This document shows positions 1 to 9,056 of a DNA stretch of 64,000 nt, in pieces. The translations under genes were made by a program, and so were the position numbers. The stretch lies in contig NZ_LBMN02000004.1 of assembly GCF_001042485.2 (NCBI RefSeq), positions 310,001 to 374,000 of the forward strand. The letters are read 5' to 3'. The notes beneath the pieces are model-generated. The model searched no databases and had not been told where the DNA came from. It saw only the letters and a program-made list of their open reading frames with translations. This stretch comes from Bacillus paralicheniformis (lineage in GTDB: Bacteria; Bacillota; Bacilli; Bacillales; Bacillaceae). The first letter of the stretch is position 1, and each line of letters starts with the position of its first letter.

Positions 1-3
1 AGG

Positions 4-639
4 GTGGCAGAAATGCATGTATTGTCACAAATCAAAGAACAAAAAGTGATTGCGATCATCCGCGGATACAATCCGGAGGAGGCAGTGAGCATTGCCGGCG
101 CCTTAAAAGCGGGCGGCATCAGGCTTGTGGAAATTACGCTTAATTCCCCTCAAGCGATCAAAGCGATTGAAGCGGTTTCAGAAGATGTTGGAGACGAAAT
201 GCTTATCGGAGCGGGAACCGTTCTTGATCCCGAATCTGCGAGAGCGGCGCTTTTAGCCGGCGCGCGGTTTATCCTGTCGCCAACTGTTCATGAAGAGACG
301 ATCAAGCTGACAAAGCGATATGGAGCGATCAGCATTCCGGGCGCCTTTACCCCGACGGAAATATTGACGGCGTATGAAAGTGGTGGAGACATCATCAAAG
401 TATTTCCCGGAACGATGGGGCCTGGCTATATCAAAGATATCCACGGACCGCTTCCGCATATTCCGCTGCTTCCGACGGGAGGGGTAGGGTTGGAAAACCT
501 TCACGAGTTTTTACAGGCCGGTGCGGTCGGTGCTGGAATCGGCGGTTCACTTGTGAGGGCTCATCAAGATGTGAATGACGCGTTTTTAGAAGAGCTGTCC
601 AAAAAAGCAAAGCAATTTGTTGAAGCAGCAAAACAGTAA
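4..639 (+). CDS. dgoA: 2-dehydro-3-deoxy-6-phosphogalactonate (KDPGal) aldolase
   Basis: Class I aldolase of the KDPG/KDPGal family. It would split KDPGal into pyruvate and glyceraldehyde 3-phosphate in the cytoplasm. The sequence shows Arg20 (IIRG), Glu43 (VEIT) and the Schiff-base Lys132 in IIKVFPG, and has the usual family length of about 205-211 residues. The gene starts at the window edge; GTG at 4 and ATG at 13 are both possible, and AGGGTGG at 1-7 sits better for the ATG at 13. It lies 15 bases before a galactonate dehydratase and ahead of a galactonate-type transporter, so galactonate (not gluconate) breakdown is the likely role. The kinase and regulator of the pathway would be upstream, outside the window. 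The KDPG versus KDPGal preference cannot be read from sequence alone. Confidence 0.85.
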   Translation: MAEMHVLSQIKEQKVIAIIRGYNPEEAVSIAGALKAGGIRLVEITLNSPQAIKAIEAVSEDVGDEMLIGAGTVLDPESARAALLAGARFILSPTVHEETIKLTKRYGAISIPGAFTPTEILTAYESGGDIIKVFPGTMGPGYIKDIHGPLPHIPLLPTGGVGLENLHEFLQAGAVGAGIGGSLVRAHQDVNDAFLEELSKKAKQFVEAAKQ

Positions 640-654
640 AAGGGGAGATCAGAG

Positions 655-1803
655 ATGAAAATAACGGGATTCGAGTGTTTCCAAATTCCACCGCGCTGGC
701 TTTTCTTAAAAATCGAAACGGATGAAGGCATTACAGGGTGGGGAGAGCCGGTAATCGAGGGAAAGGCGGCGACAGTTAAGGCGGCTGTCGGCGAGTTAAT
801 GGAATATTTAATCGGCAAAGACCCGATGAACATTGAAGACCACTGGAATGTCATGTACAGAGGCGGGTTTTATCGGGGCGGACCCATTCTGATGAGCGCG
901 ATTGCAGGAATCGATCAAGCGCTTTGGGACATTAAGGGCAAGTTTTACAATGCGCCCGTGCATCAGCTGCTCGGAGGGAAGAGCAGGGAATCGATCAAGG
1001 TCTATTCCTGGATTGGCGGAGACAGGCCTCAAGACGTCGGCCTCGCTGCCAAGGAGGTGGTTGACCAAGGCTTTACAGCCGTCAAAATGAACGGCACGGA
1101 AGAGCTGCAATACATTGATTCACATGAAAAAATCGATCAGGTGATTGAAAGAATATCAGCCGTCAGAGAAGCTGTCGGCCCGTACATTGGAATCGGCATC
1201 GACTTTCACGGCAGGGTGCACAAGCCGATGGCGAAGATTTTGGCAAAAGAGCTTGAACCGTTTCGCCCGATGTTTATAGAAGAGCCTGTTCTGCCGGAAA
1301 ACAACGAGGCGCTCCGCGATATCGCCAGCCTCGTCTCAATTCCGATTGCGACCGGAGAACGAATGTTTTCAAAGTGGCAGTTTAAAGATCTGCTGACTGA
1401 CGGCTATGTCGATATTATTCAGCCTGACTTATCACACGCCGGCGGAATTACCGAATGCAAAAAGATCCTGTCGATGGCGGAAGCATTTGATGTCGCCGCC
1501 GCTCCTCACTGTCCGCTGGGCCCGATCGCTCTGGCGGCCTGCCTTCAGGTTGATGCAACGTGCCACAATGCATTTATACAGGAACAAAGCTTAGGAATCC
1601 ATTACAACAAAGGCACGGATTTGCTTGATTATATAGTGGATCAAAAGGTGTTTTTCTATGAAGACGGCTATGTCCGGATTCCGGATGGCCCGGGCCTTGG
1701 GGTGGACATCAATGAAGATCATGTCCGGAAAATGGCTGATATCGGGCATAACTGGCGCAATCCGGTATGGCGGCACAAGGACGGAAGCATAGCTGAATGG
1801 TAA
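655..1803 (+). CDS. dgoD: D-galactonate dehydratase
   Basis: Enolase-superfamily enzyme that dehydrates D-galactonate to 2-dehydro-3-deoxygalactonate. At 382 residues it has the length of E. coli DgoD, and the key residues fall at the same numbers: metal ligands Asp183, Glu209 and Glu235, the acid His185 in the DFH motif and His285 in APHCPLGP. An RBS (AAAAGGGGAG) precedes the ATG. It is second in the dgoA-dgoD-dgoT set. The residue match makes galactonate dehydratase more likely than another mandelate-racemase-like dehydratase. Confidence 0.93.
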   Translation: MKITGFECFQIPPRWLFLKIETDEGITGWGEPVIEGKAATVKAAVGELMEYLIGKDPMNIEDHWNVMYRGGFYRGGPILMSAIAGIDQALWDIKGKFYNAPVHQLLGGKSRESIKVYSWIGGDRPQDVGLAAKEVVDQGFTAVKMNGTEELQYIDSHEKIDQVIERISAVREAVGPYIGIGIDFHGRVHKPMAKILAKELEPFRPMFIEEPVLPENNEALRDIASLVSIPIATGERMFSKWQFKDLLTDGYVDIIQPDLSHAGGITECKKILSMAEAFDVAAAPHCPLGPIALAACLQVDATCHNAFIQEQSLGIHYNKGTDLLDYIVDQKVFFYEDGYVRIPDGPGLGVDINEDHVRKMADIGHNWRNPVWRHKDGSIAEW

Positions 1804-1864
1804 AAATGATACCGTTTTCAAAAGATGTCCGTCATTACAAACAAATAAAAGGAGAGGGCCTGTC

Positions 1865-3196
1865 ATGAAACAAGCTGCTGTAAAAGAGAAGCCGACAAAG
1901 GTTAGAGTGCGGGTACTGCTGTTTATTTTTGTATGTGTCGTGATCAATTATATGGATCGAAGCAATATCTCCGTCGCAGCTTCTGCAATAGGAGACGATT
2001 TAAACTTGTCTGCCGTTCAACTAGGTTTGATTTTTTCCGCTTTCGGCTGGGCATACTGCGCCCTGCAAATACCGGGAGGCGGGCTTGTCGATCGGTTTGG
2101 CCCGAGGCTTGTCTACGGTTTTACCTTGGTTACTTGGTCGCTCGCAACATTGCTTCAGGGGTTTGTCCGCGGCTTCGGTTCTCTATTCGGGTTGCGTCTT
2201 GCGACGGGGGCGTTTGAAGCGCCGGCTTTTCCGACCAATAATCGGGTGGTGACTTCATGGTTCCCTGAACAGGAAAGGGCTTCAGCCATTGCATTTTATA
2301 CGTCGGGGCAATTTGCCGGCCTTGCGTTTTTGACGCCGGCGCTCAGCGCCATCCAGCATGTCGTCGGCTGGCGCGGCCTGTTCATCGTAACTGGGGTGAT
2401 CGGCATCATCTGGGGCCTTATCTGGTATACTTTTTACCGAGATCCCGACCGTCATCCAAAGGTAAACAAGGCTGAACTTGATCATATAGAAAAAGGCGGG
2501 GGGATCGTCCGCCGCGGCCGGACTTCCGAAAAGGAAAAATCGGCATTTAATTGGAAGCATTTTAAACAAGTGACCGCTCATCGCAAGCTGTGGGGTATAT
2601 ATATTGGACAGTTCGCCGTTAATTCGACTTTATGGTTTTTTCTGACATGGTTTCCGACATACCTTGTAAAATATAGAGGCCTTGATTTTCTCCAATCCGG
2701 TTTTCTCGCCTCGCTTCCGTTTCTTGCGGCGTTCATCGGTGTTCTGTTGTCCGGCTTCCTGTCCGACTTTCTGATCAAAAGGGGCGTATCGGCCGGGGTT
2801 GCCCGCAAAACACCGATTATTACCGGATTGATCCTGTCTATTTCCATTATCGGTGCCAATTATGTCGATCAGACATCACTGATCATTTTATTTATGACGC
2901 TTGCCTTTTTTGGAAACGGTCTGGCCTCCATTACATGGGTGCTTGTATCGTCTTTAGCGCCTAAGCATTTGATCGGACTGACCGGCGGAGTATTTAATTT
3001 TGTCGGCAGCCTCGCCTCCGTTATCGTTCCGATTGTCATCGGCTTTCTCGCAAACGGGGGAAGCTTTGCGCCCGCCCTCGTCTTTATCGGCACCCTTGCC
3101 CTTCTGGGAGCCCTTTCCTACATCTTTCTTGTCGGAAAGGTTGAACGGATTCAGGTCAATGATAATGTAAAAGAAAACGATTCTATTTCTATGTGA
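1865..3196 (+). CDS. dgoT: MFS D-galactonate transporter
   Basis: Major facilitator of the anion:cation symporter family, 443 residues with about 12 hydrophobic segments. The early motif NYMDRSNISVAA near residues 28-39 is typical of sugar-acid symporters (DgoT, GudP, ExuT). It would import galactonate with protons through the plasma membrane. An RBS (AAAAGGAGAGGG) sits before the ATG. It ends the dgo operon, with a terminator right behind. Substrate is inferred from the two upstream enzymes. Confidence 0.85.
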   Translation: MKQAAVKEKPTKVRVRVLLFIFVCVVINYMDRSNISVAASAIGDDLNLSAVQLGLIFSAFGWAYCALQIPGGGLVDRFGPRLVYGFTLVTWSLATLLQGFVRGFGSLFGLRLATGAFEAPAFPTNNRVVTSWFPEQERASAIAFYTSGQFAGLAFLTPALSAIQHVVGWRGLFIVTGVIGIIWGLIWYTFYRDPDRHPKVNKAELDHIEKGGGIVRRGRTSEKEKSAFNWKHFKQVTAHRKLWGIYIGQFAVNSTLWFFLTWFPTYLVKYRGLDFLQSGFLASLPFLAAFIGVLLSGFLSDFLIKRGVSAGVARKTPIITGLILSISIIGANYVDQTSLIILFMTLAFFGNGLASITWVLVSSLAPKHLIGLTGGVFNFVGSLASVIVPIVIGFLANGGSFAPALVFIGTLALLGALSYIFLVGKVERIQVNDNVKENDSISM

Positions 3197-3201
3197 CACC
3201 C

Positions 3202-3228
3202 GGCTGCCGGACATTCGGCGGCCTTTTT
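3202..3228 (+). terminator. rho-independent terminator of the dgo operon
   Basis: A GC-rich stem (GGCTGCCG pairing with CGGCGGCC, one mismatch) is followed by five T, directly after the dgoT stop codon. Confidence 0.75.
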
Positions 3229-3292
3229 GAATAATAGATCATGGTTTGTCACAAAATAACGCTAAAATATTTTTGACGACAGGGTGTTCAGG

Positions 3293-4033
3293 ATGAAGAC
3301 ATATTTTCAAAAAGATTATCAACTCGGCTCGTTTCAATTTTTTTCAACATCTCATATACTGACTTTGCTGGTGCTTGCAGCGCTCGGTGTTTGTTTGTTC
3401 GTCTTTCGCAAGACGCTGCAAAAACCGCGGTGGAACCGGATGCTTCGCTATGCGTTTGTGGCGGTTTTATTGATTTCTGAAATCAGCTACCACTCCTGGT
3501 TTATCTATGTAAATTCCTGGACGCCGCGTTATTGTTTGCCGCTTCACCTCAGCGACCTTTCGGTTTATCTTGTCATCATTCTGTTATTGACGAAAAATCT
3601 CACCTTGTTTAAATTTCTTTATTTTGCCGGTTTGGGGAGCGCTTTGCAAGCGATTCTGACGCCTGACTTGGGAAGGTACGGCTTTCCTCATTTCCGCTTT
3701 TTTGAATTTTTCATTTCCCACGGAATCGTCGTACTGGCCTGCCTTCTGATGATTGCAGCCGAGAAGTATAAGCCGACCGTGCGCTCTCTCTGGGTCACGT
3801 TTCTTCTCGTCAATATTTATGGGGCATTCATCTTTTTAATCAACCGTTTGCTGAAGTCGAACTATATGTACATGATGAAAAAGCCGGGCGGCGGAGCTTC
3901 GCTGTTAGACGTGCTCGGGCCGTGGCCATGGTATCTTTTATCAGCGGAAGCGGTCACGATCGTCTTCTTCTATCTTCTCTATCTGCCGTTTTGGATCGCC
4001 AGGAAGGTGAAAGAAAAAAAGGATCTTGCATGA
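3293..4033 (+). CDS. ywaF: YwaF-type integral membrane protein (TIGR02206 family)
   Basis: Hydrophobic protein of about 246 residues with roughly seven membrane segments. It contains the motif PRYCLPLHLSDLS, where polar and His residues lie inside a membrane region, typical of the YwaF family. Molecular function is unknown. The ATG at 3293 was chosen over the GTG at 3284 because AGGG lies eight bases before it. The gene stands alone between the dgo terminator and the convergent ydfJ. Confidence 0.75.
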   Translation: MKTYFQKDYQLGSFQFFSTSHILTLLVLAALGVCLFVFRKTLQKPRWNRMLRYAFVAVLLISEISYHSWFIYVNSWTPRYCLPLHLSDLSVYLVIILLLTKNLTLFKFLYFAGLGSALQAILTPDLGRYGFPHFRFFEFFISHGIVVLACLLMIAAEKYKPTVRSLWVTFLLVNIYGAFIFLINRLLKSNYMYMMKKPGGGASLLDVLGPWPWYLLSAEAVTIVFFYLLYLPFWIARKVKEKKDLA

Positions 4034-4161
4034 TTCCTGTATTTCTGAATAGGTTCGGCCGTATTCCATTGGCCAAGAGACTTTAAAAAATCAAAATGAG
4101 TGATTACGCCATGAGTGTCTCCTTTTTAACTAATCATTCACACCGTGATCAGGAATATGAA

Positions 4162-4190
4162 GAAAAAAGCAGATCTCGTAAAAGATCTGC
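4162..4190 (-). terminator. terminator of ydfJ (works in both directions)
   Basis: A perfect eight-base stem (GCAGATCT / AGATCTGC) has a run of A on the left, which reads as T on the minus strand after ydfJ. It also lies downstream of the convergent ywaF-like gene. Confidence 0.8.
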
Positions 4191-4196
4191 TTTCTA

Positions 4197-6371
4197 TTAC
4201 ATACTGATTTGTTTCTTTTGTTCATAATCTATTTCTGGCTGTATTTCCTTCGTGAGTTGATGCCCTTCTATGTCCACATTCGGAATAATCTTGTCCAGCC
4301 ATTTTGGCAAGTACCAGGCTGCATTCCCCATCAGTTTCATGACACTTGGAATCAGTGTCATTCGTACAATAAAGGCATCAAAGAGCACACCAAAGGAAAG
4401 AGCCAACCCGTTGGCTTTAATAGAAGCTTCTCCAGCAAAGATAAATCCTGCAAAAACGAAGATCATGATCAGGCCGGCTGCGGTGACAACAGGACCGCTG
4501 TGTTTTAATCCGGCTTGAATCGCTTGTACTGGATTCTTTGTTTTCACATATTCTTCACGCATTCTGCTGACAAGGAATACTTGATAATCCATGGCTAATC
4601 CAAACAGAATTCCAATAGATAAAATCGGCAAGAACGCGAGTATCGGCCCTTTTTCTGGTATTTTGAAAAAGTCGACGAGATTCCCGTCTTGTAAAACAAA
4701 TACACAGATCCCAAGAGTGGCAGTCATTGTCAATACGAAACCAGCAACAGCAACAAGAGGCACAAGCAGCGAACGGAATACGATTGTCAGCAATACAAAC
4801 GCAAAACCTACAATGAGCACAGCAAACACCGGTATCGCATCATTCAGGCGATCTGAAATGTCAATATTCACGGCAGTCGATCCAGTAACGAGCAAATCTA
4901 CCCCGTTTTTATCTGATAAGCTGCGTACTTCCTTTACCAAATCCTTCGTTGCCACATCATTTGGACCTGTTTCAGGAACGACCGTAATGATAGCAAAGTT
5001 CCCTTCTTTATTAGGCATTGCAGGAGTGACACTCGCTACATGGTCTAGTTCCTTTATTTCTTTCACTGCATCTGTGAAGGCTTCCGCCTTATTTTCTGTC
5101 ACACTTGTAGCATCCGCTACGATTGTTAATTGACCATTAAATCCTTCTCCAAAACCGTCGGCAAGCAAGTCATATGCCCGGCGTTCCGGATTATCCTTCG
5201 CTTTCATCCCTGCATCAGGCAAGCACAGTTCCAAATGCATAGATGGAATACTAATGACGAGCAAAATGAGAATGCTGCATACACTTAGCATGATAGGGTT
5301 TTTTGTGACAAAGCGTCCCCAGACATTTGTTTCAGCGCTTTGTTTATCTTTTTTCTTGTTTGATTTCGGAACCATCCGTTTCCCCGCTATCGATAAGACG
5401 GCAGGAACAAGCGTGATTGAGGCGAGAACAGCTAACAATACACTAAGCCCTGCTGTCAGCCCCATTGCAGACATAAAAGGAATGTTAACAACCGTCAATC
5501 CGCAAAGTGCGACAATAACAGTAAGTCCGGCAAAAACGACTGCACTCCCAGCTGTTCCGGTAGCTCTGGCAATTGATTCATTCTTTTGTATGCCTTCGCC
5601 TAGAAACTGGCGGTGCTTCGTAAAAATAAATAAAGCATAATCAATCCCAACAGCAAGGCCAATCATTCCGGCTAATGAAAGACTGACGGAAGCAATATCG
5701 AAAACTTGTGTTCCAATCAAAACAAGTCCAATACTAACACCTAATCCAATCAGTGCAGTTAAAATCGGTAAGCCTGCTATTAATAAAGAGCCGAATGTAA
5801 TGGCCAAAACGACAAAGGCCAAGACAATGCCGACAATTTCAGAGACACCGCCTATCTCCATCTCGGCTCCCGGTACATCTCCGCTTAGCTCAGTTTGCAA
5901 TCCCTCATCATCAGCGATTTTCAAACTGTCTTTTAAGTGTTTGATAGAGTAATCCTTTATATCATCTGCTGATGATTTATACTTGATATCAGCATAGGCA
6001 ACTGTGCCGTCTTTCGCGATTGTTCCTGTCACAAAAGGACTTGCAATCGAGTCAACAGAACCATCTTTATCGATTTCCTTTAACGTATTTTCTATTGCTT
6101 TTTTGGCTGACTCTGCAGTAAGTTTCTCTCCATCTTCAGCACCGAAAATCACCCGTATGCTCCCTTTATCAGGGCCGTGAGGAAATTCTTTTTGAATGAC
6201 ATCCATCGCTTTTTCCGAAGGTGTGTCAGGTATGGACATATCCTCAGAAAAATTTGGTTTTAATGTGGTTGCAAGGCTTATCGAAGCAACTAACACAACG
6301 ATCCACGCGCATATAACTTTTATGCGATGGCGAGCAACCCATCCTCCTAATTTATATAACATTTTTGACAT
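4197..6371 (-). CDS. ydfJ: MMPL/RND family membrane exporter YdfJ
   Basis: 724 residues, the length of B. subtilis YdfJ. It has the MmpL layout: an N-terminal membrane helix, an outer domain, a first block of about five helices near residues 175-330, a second outer domain, and a second block near residues 510-690. Polar motifs VGIDYALFIFTKHR and FGLAMDYQVFLVSRMREE mark the proton-path helices. It likely exports lipids or lipophilic compounds using proton motive force. Its promoter region at 6414-6468 carries two direct copies of the known YdfI box, so it should be activated by the adjacent YdfHI system. The natural signal is unknown. Confidence 0.9.
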   Translation of the reverse strand: MSKMLYKLGGWVARHRIKVICAWIVVLVASISLATTLKPNFSEDMSIPDTPSEKAMDVIQKEFPHGPDKGSIRVIFGAEDGEKLTAESAKKAIENTLKEIDKDGSVDSIASPFVTGTIAKDGTVAYADIKYKSSADDIKDYSIKHLKDSLKIADDEGLQTELSGDVPGAEMEIGGVSEIVGIVLAFVVLAITFGSLLIAGLPILTALIGLGVSIGLVLIGTQVFDIASVSLSLAGMIGLAVGIDYALFIFTKHRQFLGEGIQKNESIARATGTAGSAVVFAGLTVIVALCGLTVVNIPFMSAMGLTAGLSVLLAVLASITLVPAVLSIAGKRMVPKSNKKKDKQSAETNVWGRFVTKNPIMLSVCSILILLVISIPSMHLELCLPDAGMKAKDNPERRAYDLLADGFGEGFNGQLTIVADATSVTENKAEAFTDAVKEIKELDHVASVTPAMPNKEGNFAIITVVPETGPNDVATKDLVKEVRSLSDKNGVDLLVTGSTAVNIDISDRLNDAIPVFAVLIVGFAFVLLTIVFRSLLVPLVAVAGFVLTMTATLGICVFVLQDGNLVDFFKIPEKGPILAFLPILSIGILFGLAMDYQVFLVSRMREEYVKTKNPVQAIQAGLKHSGPVVTAAGLIMIFVFAGFIFAGEASIKANGLALSFGVLFDAFIVRMTLIPSVMKLMGNAAWYLPKWLDKIIPNVDIEGHQLTKEIQPEIDYEQKKQISM

Positions 6372-6413
6372 GATAATCTCCTTTCAACACATTGCTTGAT
6401 CATATTCCTCCTC

Positions 6414-6468
6414 ATTGTAGTGGACAATGAAATAAAAAAAACGTACATTCGGGTATGTACGTTTGGGC
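6414..6468 (-). promoter_or_regulatory. YdfI operator and promoter of ydfJ
   Basis: Read on the minus strand, GCCCAAACGTAC (6468-6457) and ACCCGAATGTAC (6454-6443) form direct repeats two bases apart. They match the 12-mer GCCCRAAYGTAC that I recall as reported for YdfI at B. subtilis ydfJ (12/12 and 11/12). A -10-like TACAAT follows at 6419-6414, 23 bases on. No good -35 is visible, as expected for an activator-dependent promoter. The two boxes also pair as a hairpin, so they could double as a weak terminator after ydfI. Confidence 0.75.
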
Positions 6469-6485
6469 AAATTTCAAATTTGATG

Positions 6486-7127
6486 TTATTTGTCTAATGT
6501 CAGAATGCCTCTTTGCATGGCAATCGTTACGGCTTCAGTTCTTGAATTCGCGCCTAATTTATTGTAAATGGACGTTAACCTGGACTTTACTGTTCTCTCA
6601 GAGACGCCCAAATCAAAGGCGATCGCTTTGCTTTTAAGACCTTTAGCAATTGCTTTTAGAACAATGACTTCCTTTTCTGTCAGCTGCGTATCACTGCTCT
6701 GTTTTTTCATCCGCTCCAATTGGATTTCTTGCAGACGTTTTAAGATTTCAGGCTGCAACAGCACGTTTCCTCTTATTGCTGCATCCATTGTATGAAAAAG
6801 GGTTTCTGAACTCGTATCCTTCAATAGATATCCTTTCGCCCCTAATTCAATTCCTTCGATCATTAAGTGATCTTCATTATAAGTAGTCAAAATAATGATA
6901 GGGATGTCATGTTTTTCTTTTATTTGTTTAATGGCTTCTAACCCGCTCATCTCCGGCATATACAAATCCATGAGAATGATATCCGGTTTTAATTCATCTG
7001 CAAGACGGACTGCCGCTTTGCCATTTTCGGCCTCTCCTATGATGGTGTAATGATCATTCGTTTCAATTAAAAGCTTCAGACCTTCCCTCACGACAAGATG
7101 GTCATCAACGATTAAAACCTTATTCAT
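6486..7127 (-). CDS. ydfI: NarL-family response regulator YdfI
   Basis: 213 residues, the length of B. subtilis YdfI. The receiver domain has the acidic pair at Asp8-Asp9 (VDD) and phospho-acceptor Asp54 (LMDLYMPEM). A LuxR-type helix-turn-helix covers about residues 145-205 (LTEKEVIVLKAIAKGLKSKAIA). The start is the internal Met at 7127, because the receiver fold begins there (MNKVLIVDD). It overlaps the end of ydfH by eight bases, so kinase and regulator are co-translated. It should activate ydfJ and probably the small gene at 8767. Confidence 0.93.
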   Translation of the reverse strand: MNKVLIVDDHLVVREGLKLLIETNDHYTIIGEAENGKAAVRLADELKPDIILMDLYMPEMSGLEAIKQIKEKHDIPIIILTTYNEDHLMIEGIELGAKGYLLKDTSSETLFHTMDAAIRGNVLLQPEILKRLQEIQLERMKKQSSDTQLTEKEVIVLKAIAKGLKSKAIAFDLGVSERTVKSRLTSIYNKLGANSRTEAVTIAMQRGILTLDK

Positions 7128-8334
7128 CTTGCATCTCTCCCTGAATTGGTACTGTGATCTCAATTTGTGTTCCTTTTGATTTTGTACTCTTTATATTAAA
7201 TTGGCCTTTCATGGCTCTGACGCGTTCTTCTATGCCGAGAAGCCCGTAATGTCCTCTCTTTTTCTTGCTCTTTTCAACATCAAATCCTTTCCCATTGTCC
7301 TTGACAGTTAAATGGAGCCTCCCCTTATCATCATCCCAAATGGATACCGATATCGTTTCTGCTTCAGCGTGCTTTGCTGCATTCGTTATGCATTCTCCAA
7401 TGATGTAATAACAGTTTTCAGCTGTACGAACGTCTAATATCTGATGTAATCGATAGTCTAAAAAACCACCCATGCCTGTCGACTCTTGAAAATGATCCAT
7501 TAGTGAGGTAATTCTTTCTTTTAGAAAACCGATTTCCTCTGATTTGCTGCGCAGATCGTCAATCGCTGAACGCGCGTCGGCCAATGTACCTCTCACTCTT
7601 TTCATTGATTGTTGAATGATTTCTATTGCTCTCTCTGTGTTGCCTTTGGCGAGATGAACATGAATAGCATCGAGCTGCATATTTAAACTGACCAGCCCTT
7701 GAGCAAGCGTATCGTGTAAGTCCCGGGCCATACGCTGCCTTTCGTTTTGCAGCGTCAGCTGTTCGACCTGCTGATGAGCCAGCTCCAGCCGTTCAAGAGT
7801 CAGCTGAGCTTTTATCTTTTCATCGACTTGGGCAAATAATGTAGCGGCATAAGTAATAATCACGATCATAATAGGTACGGCAATGACAAGAAAATGCAAA
7901 TAATCACCTTTGTGAATCTGATGTGTTGCATTGATTGACAGCAGAAGCAGTAAATACAGTATGAGGAAAGTCCTTCTTCTGTCTGCTATTCCTGCAATCT
8001 GTCCCATCAAAAATGCATAAAGGCCGATGATGACCAGCACTAAGAAGCCAGTCATGATATTAGCCAGTGTAAAAGTGATCAAACCTTGCAGCACAAAATA
8101 TAGAATGACCCTTTTCTTAACCCAGCGATATGAATGCCAATGCAGCAAAGCAAAAATGGCGGTCAATACTGTAAACACGTTAAGCAATAAAATGGACCAG
8201 CTCCCAATAATAAATTGCAGCACGACAGAGGCTACATAGATCATGAGAATAAAAGCCAGGCCCGGCACTCTGAGCGCAAGCATATTTAATGCCCGTCTAT
8301 CATGTGAGTAATGCTTTTCTTTAAAAGGATTCAA
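7120..8334 (-). CDS. ydfH: sensor histidine kinase YdfH
   Basis: 404 residues. Five or six N-terminal membrane helices (to about residue 160) are followed by a HisKA_3 dimerisation domain with the phospho-His in RMARDLHDTLAQG, and a HATPase domain with GECITNAAKHAE (N box) and DNGKGFD (G1 box). There is almost no external loop, as in intramembrane-sensing kinases that watch the envelope. TTG is the start, behind an AAGGAAG site nine bases away. It forms a two-component system with ydfI. Confidence 0.92.
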   Translation of the reverse strand: MNPFKEKHYSHDRRALNMLALRVPGLAFILMIYVASVVLQFIIGSWSILLLNVFTVLTAIFALLHWHSYRWVKKRVILYFVLQGLITFTLANIMTGFLVLVIIGLYAFLMGQIAGIADRRRTFLILYLLLLLSINATHQIHKGDYLHFLVIAVPIMIVIITYAATLFAQVDEKIKAQLTLERLELAHQQVEQLTLQNERQRMARDLHDTLAQGLVSLNMQLDAIHVHLAKGNTERAIEIIQQSMKRVRGTLADARSAIDDLRSKSEEIGFLKERITSLMDHFQESTGMGGFLDYRLHQILDVRTAENCYYIIGECITNAAKHAEAETISVSIWDDDKGRLHLTVKDNGKGFDVEKSKKKRGHYGLLGIEERVRAMKGQFNIKSTKSKGTQIEITVPIQGEMQDE

Positions 8335-8337
8335 ACC

Positions 8338-8766
8338 TCATCCACTTCCTTTAACAGTTTAACCGAACAGAGATTCATGAAATTTATTGAAAGTGAACAT
8401 ACATTTATCCAATCATTTTATAGGAAGAGAAAGAACACAACAATACCGAGGTGCAGTGAACCATTAGATGTTCCCAAACATATGATCATTGCCCAAACGT
8501 ACATAAGCGTTCTGCCTTTATGTACGTTTTATCTTTTCAAATTTACATTTAAAATCATGAGGAACTCACTATTTATTAAAGGAATGATCAACATTGAAAT
8601 CGATTGATCTCACAATTTTATCATTAAAAAGAAAAGGAATCAGAACTGAGAAAGTGTCAAAAAATCAGTGCCCTGATCGATTAAGCAATACGAACGAAAA
8701 AACAGACAAACATAGAAACAAAAATAGTCAATCCAAGAACATGTGTAAAGAAAAAGGGGAATGAAT
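8338..8766 (+). promoter_or_regulatory. intergenic region with YdfI-like boxes driving a small membrane gene
   Basis: On the plus strand this stretch carries a perfect YdfI-type 12-mer, GCCCAAACGTAC at 8491-8502, and weaker copies at 8472-8483 and 8514-8525 (9/12 each). A -10-like TAAAAT lies at 8550-8555, 24 bases after the last box; the same geometry at ydfJ is 23 bases. The sites point toward the small gene at 8767, not toward ydfH. About 200 bases of AT-rich leader follow, in which I see no other gene. Confidence 0.55.
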
Positions 8767-8937
8767 ATGTATTGGTTTTTAGGTGCTTTATTATATTTTC
8801 TCATCGGTACTTGTATATTTATTGGAGTCATTAGAGACATTCACTCAGGCTCATGGATGCTCCTTACATTAGCAGCTCCAATCATCATTATTGGCTACCC
8901 TTACTTTTATTCAAAGAAGCTTTTTGCCAAAAGATAG
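8767..8937 (+). CDS. small two-helix membrane protein, possible YdfI target
   Basis: 56 codons. The product has two hydrophobic segments, about residues 2-20 (WFLGALLYFLIGTCIFIGVI) and 32-45, with a lysine-rich tail (SKKLFAKR). An RBS (AAGGGGA) is six bases before the ATG at 8767; an in-frame ATG at 8761 is too close to it. I do not recognise the family. The YdfI-type boxes upstream and the terminator behind suggest a single-gene unit of the YdfHI regulon, perhaps an envelope or stress peptide. Confidence 0.65.
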   Translation: MYWFLGALLYFLIGTCIFIGVIRDIHSGSWMLLTLAAPIIIIGYPYFYSKKLFAKR

Positions 8938-8960
8938 TGAAATAGACTCCATACAATCAG

Positions 8961-8985
8961 AGGATCTTGCATGATCCTTTTTTTT
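8961..8985 (+). terminator. terminator of the small membrane gene
   Basis: The stem AGGATC / GATCCT with a six-base loop is followed by eight T, 23 bases after the stop codon at 8937. Confidence 0.8.
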
Positions 8986-9000
8986 CAGCCTATCGACGGT

Positions 9001-9024
9001 GTTTATTTTTTAAAAAAAGGGAAT
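9001..9024 (+). promoter_or_regulatory. SigB-type promoter of gspA
   Basis: GTTTAT and GGGAAT are separated by 12 bases, close to the SigB consensus GTTTAA-N12-15-GGGTAT. gspA is a known SigB-dependent general stress gene in B. subtilis, so the match is expected. Confidence 0.65.
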
Positions 9025-9056
9025 AGAACAAAAAAAGAAAAGGAGATGGAAGACAT

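Noticed and set aside
8491-8533. Palindrome in front of the small membrane gene as a simple terminator
   Set aside because: The arms are explained by repeated YdfI-type boxes and no gene ends just upstream on the plus strand; the T run is poor.
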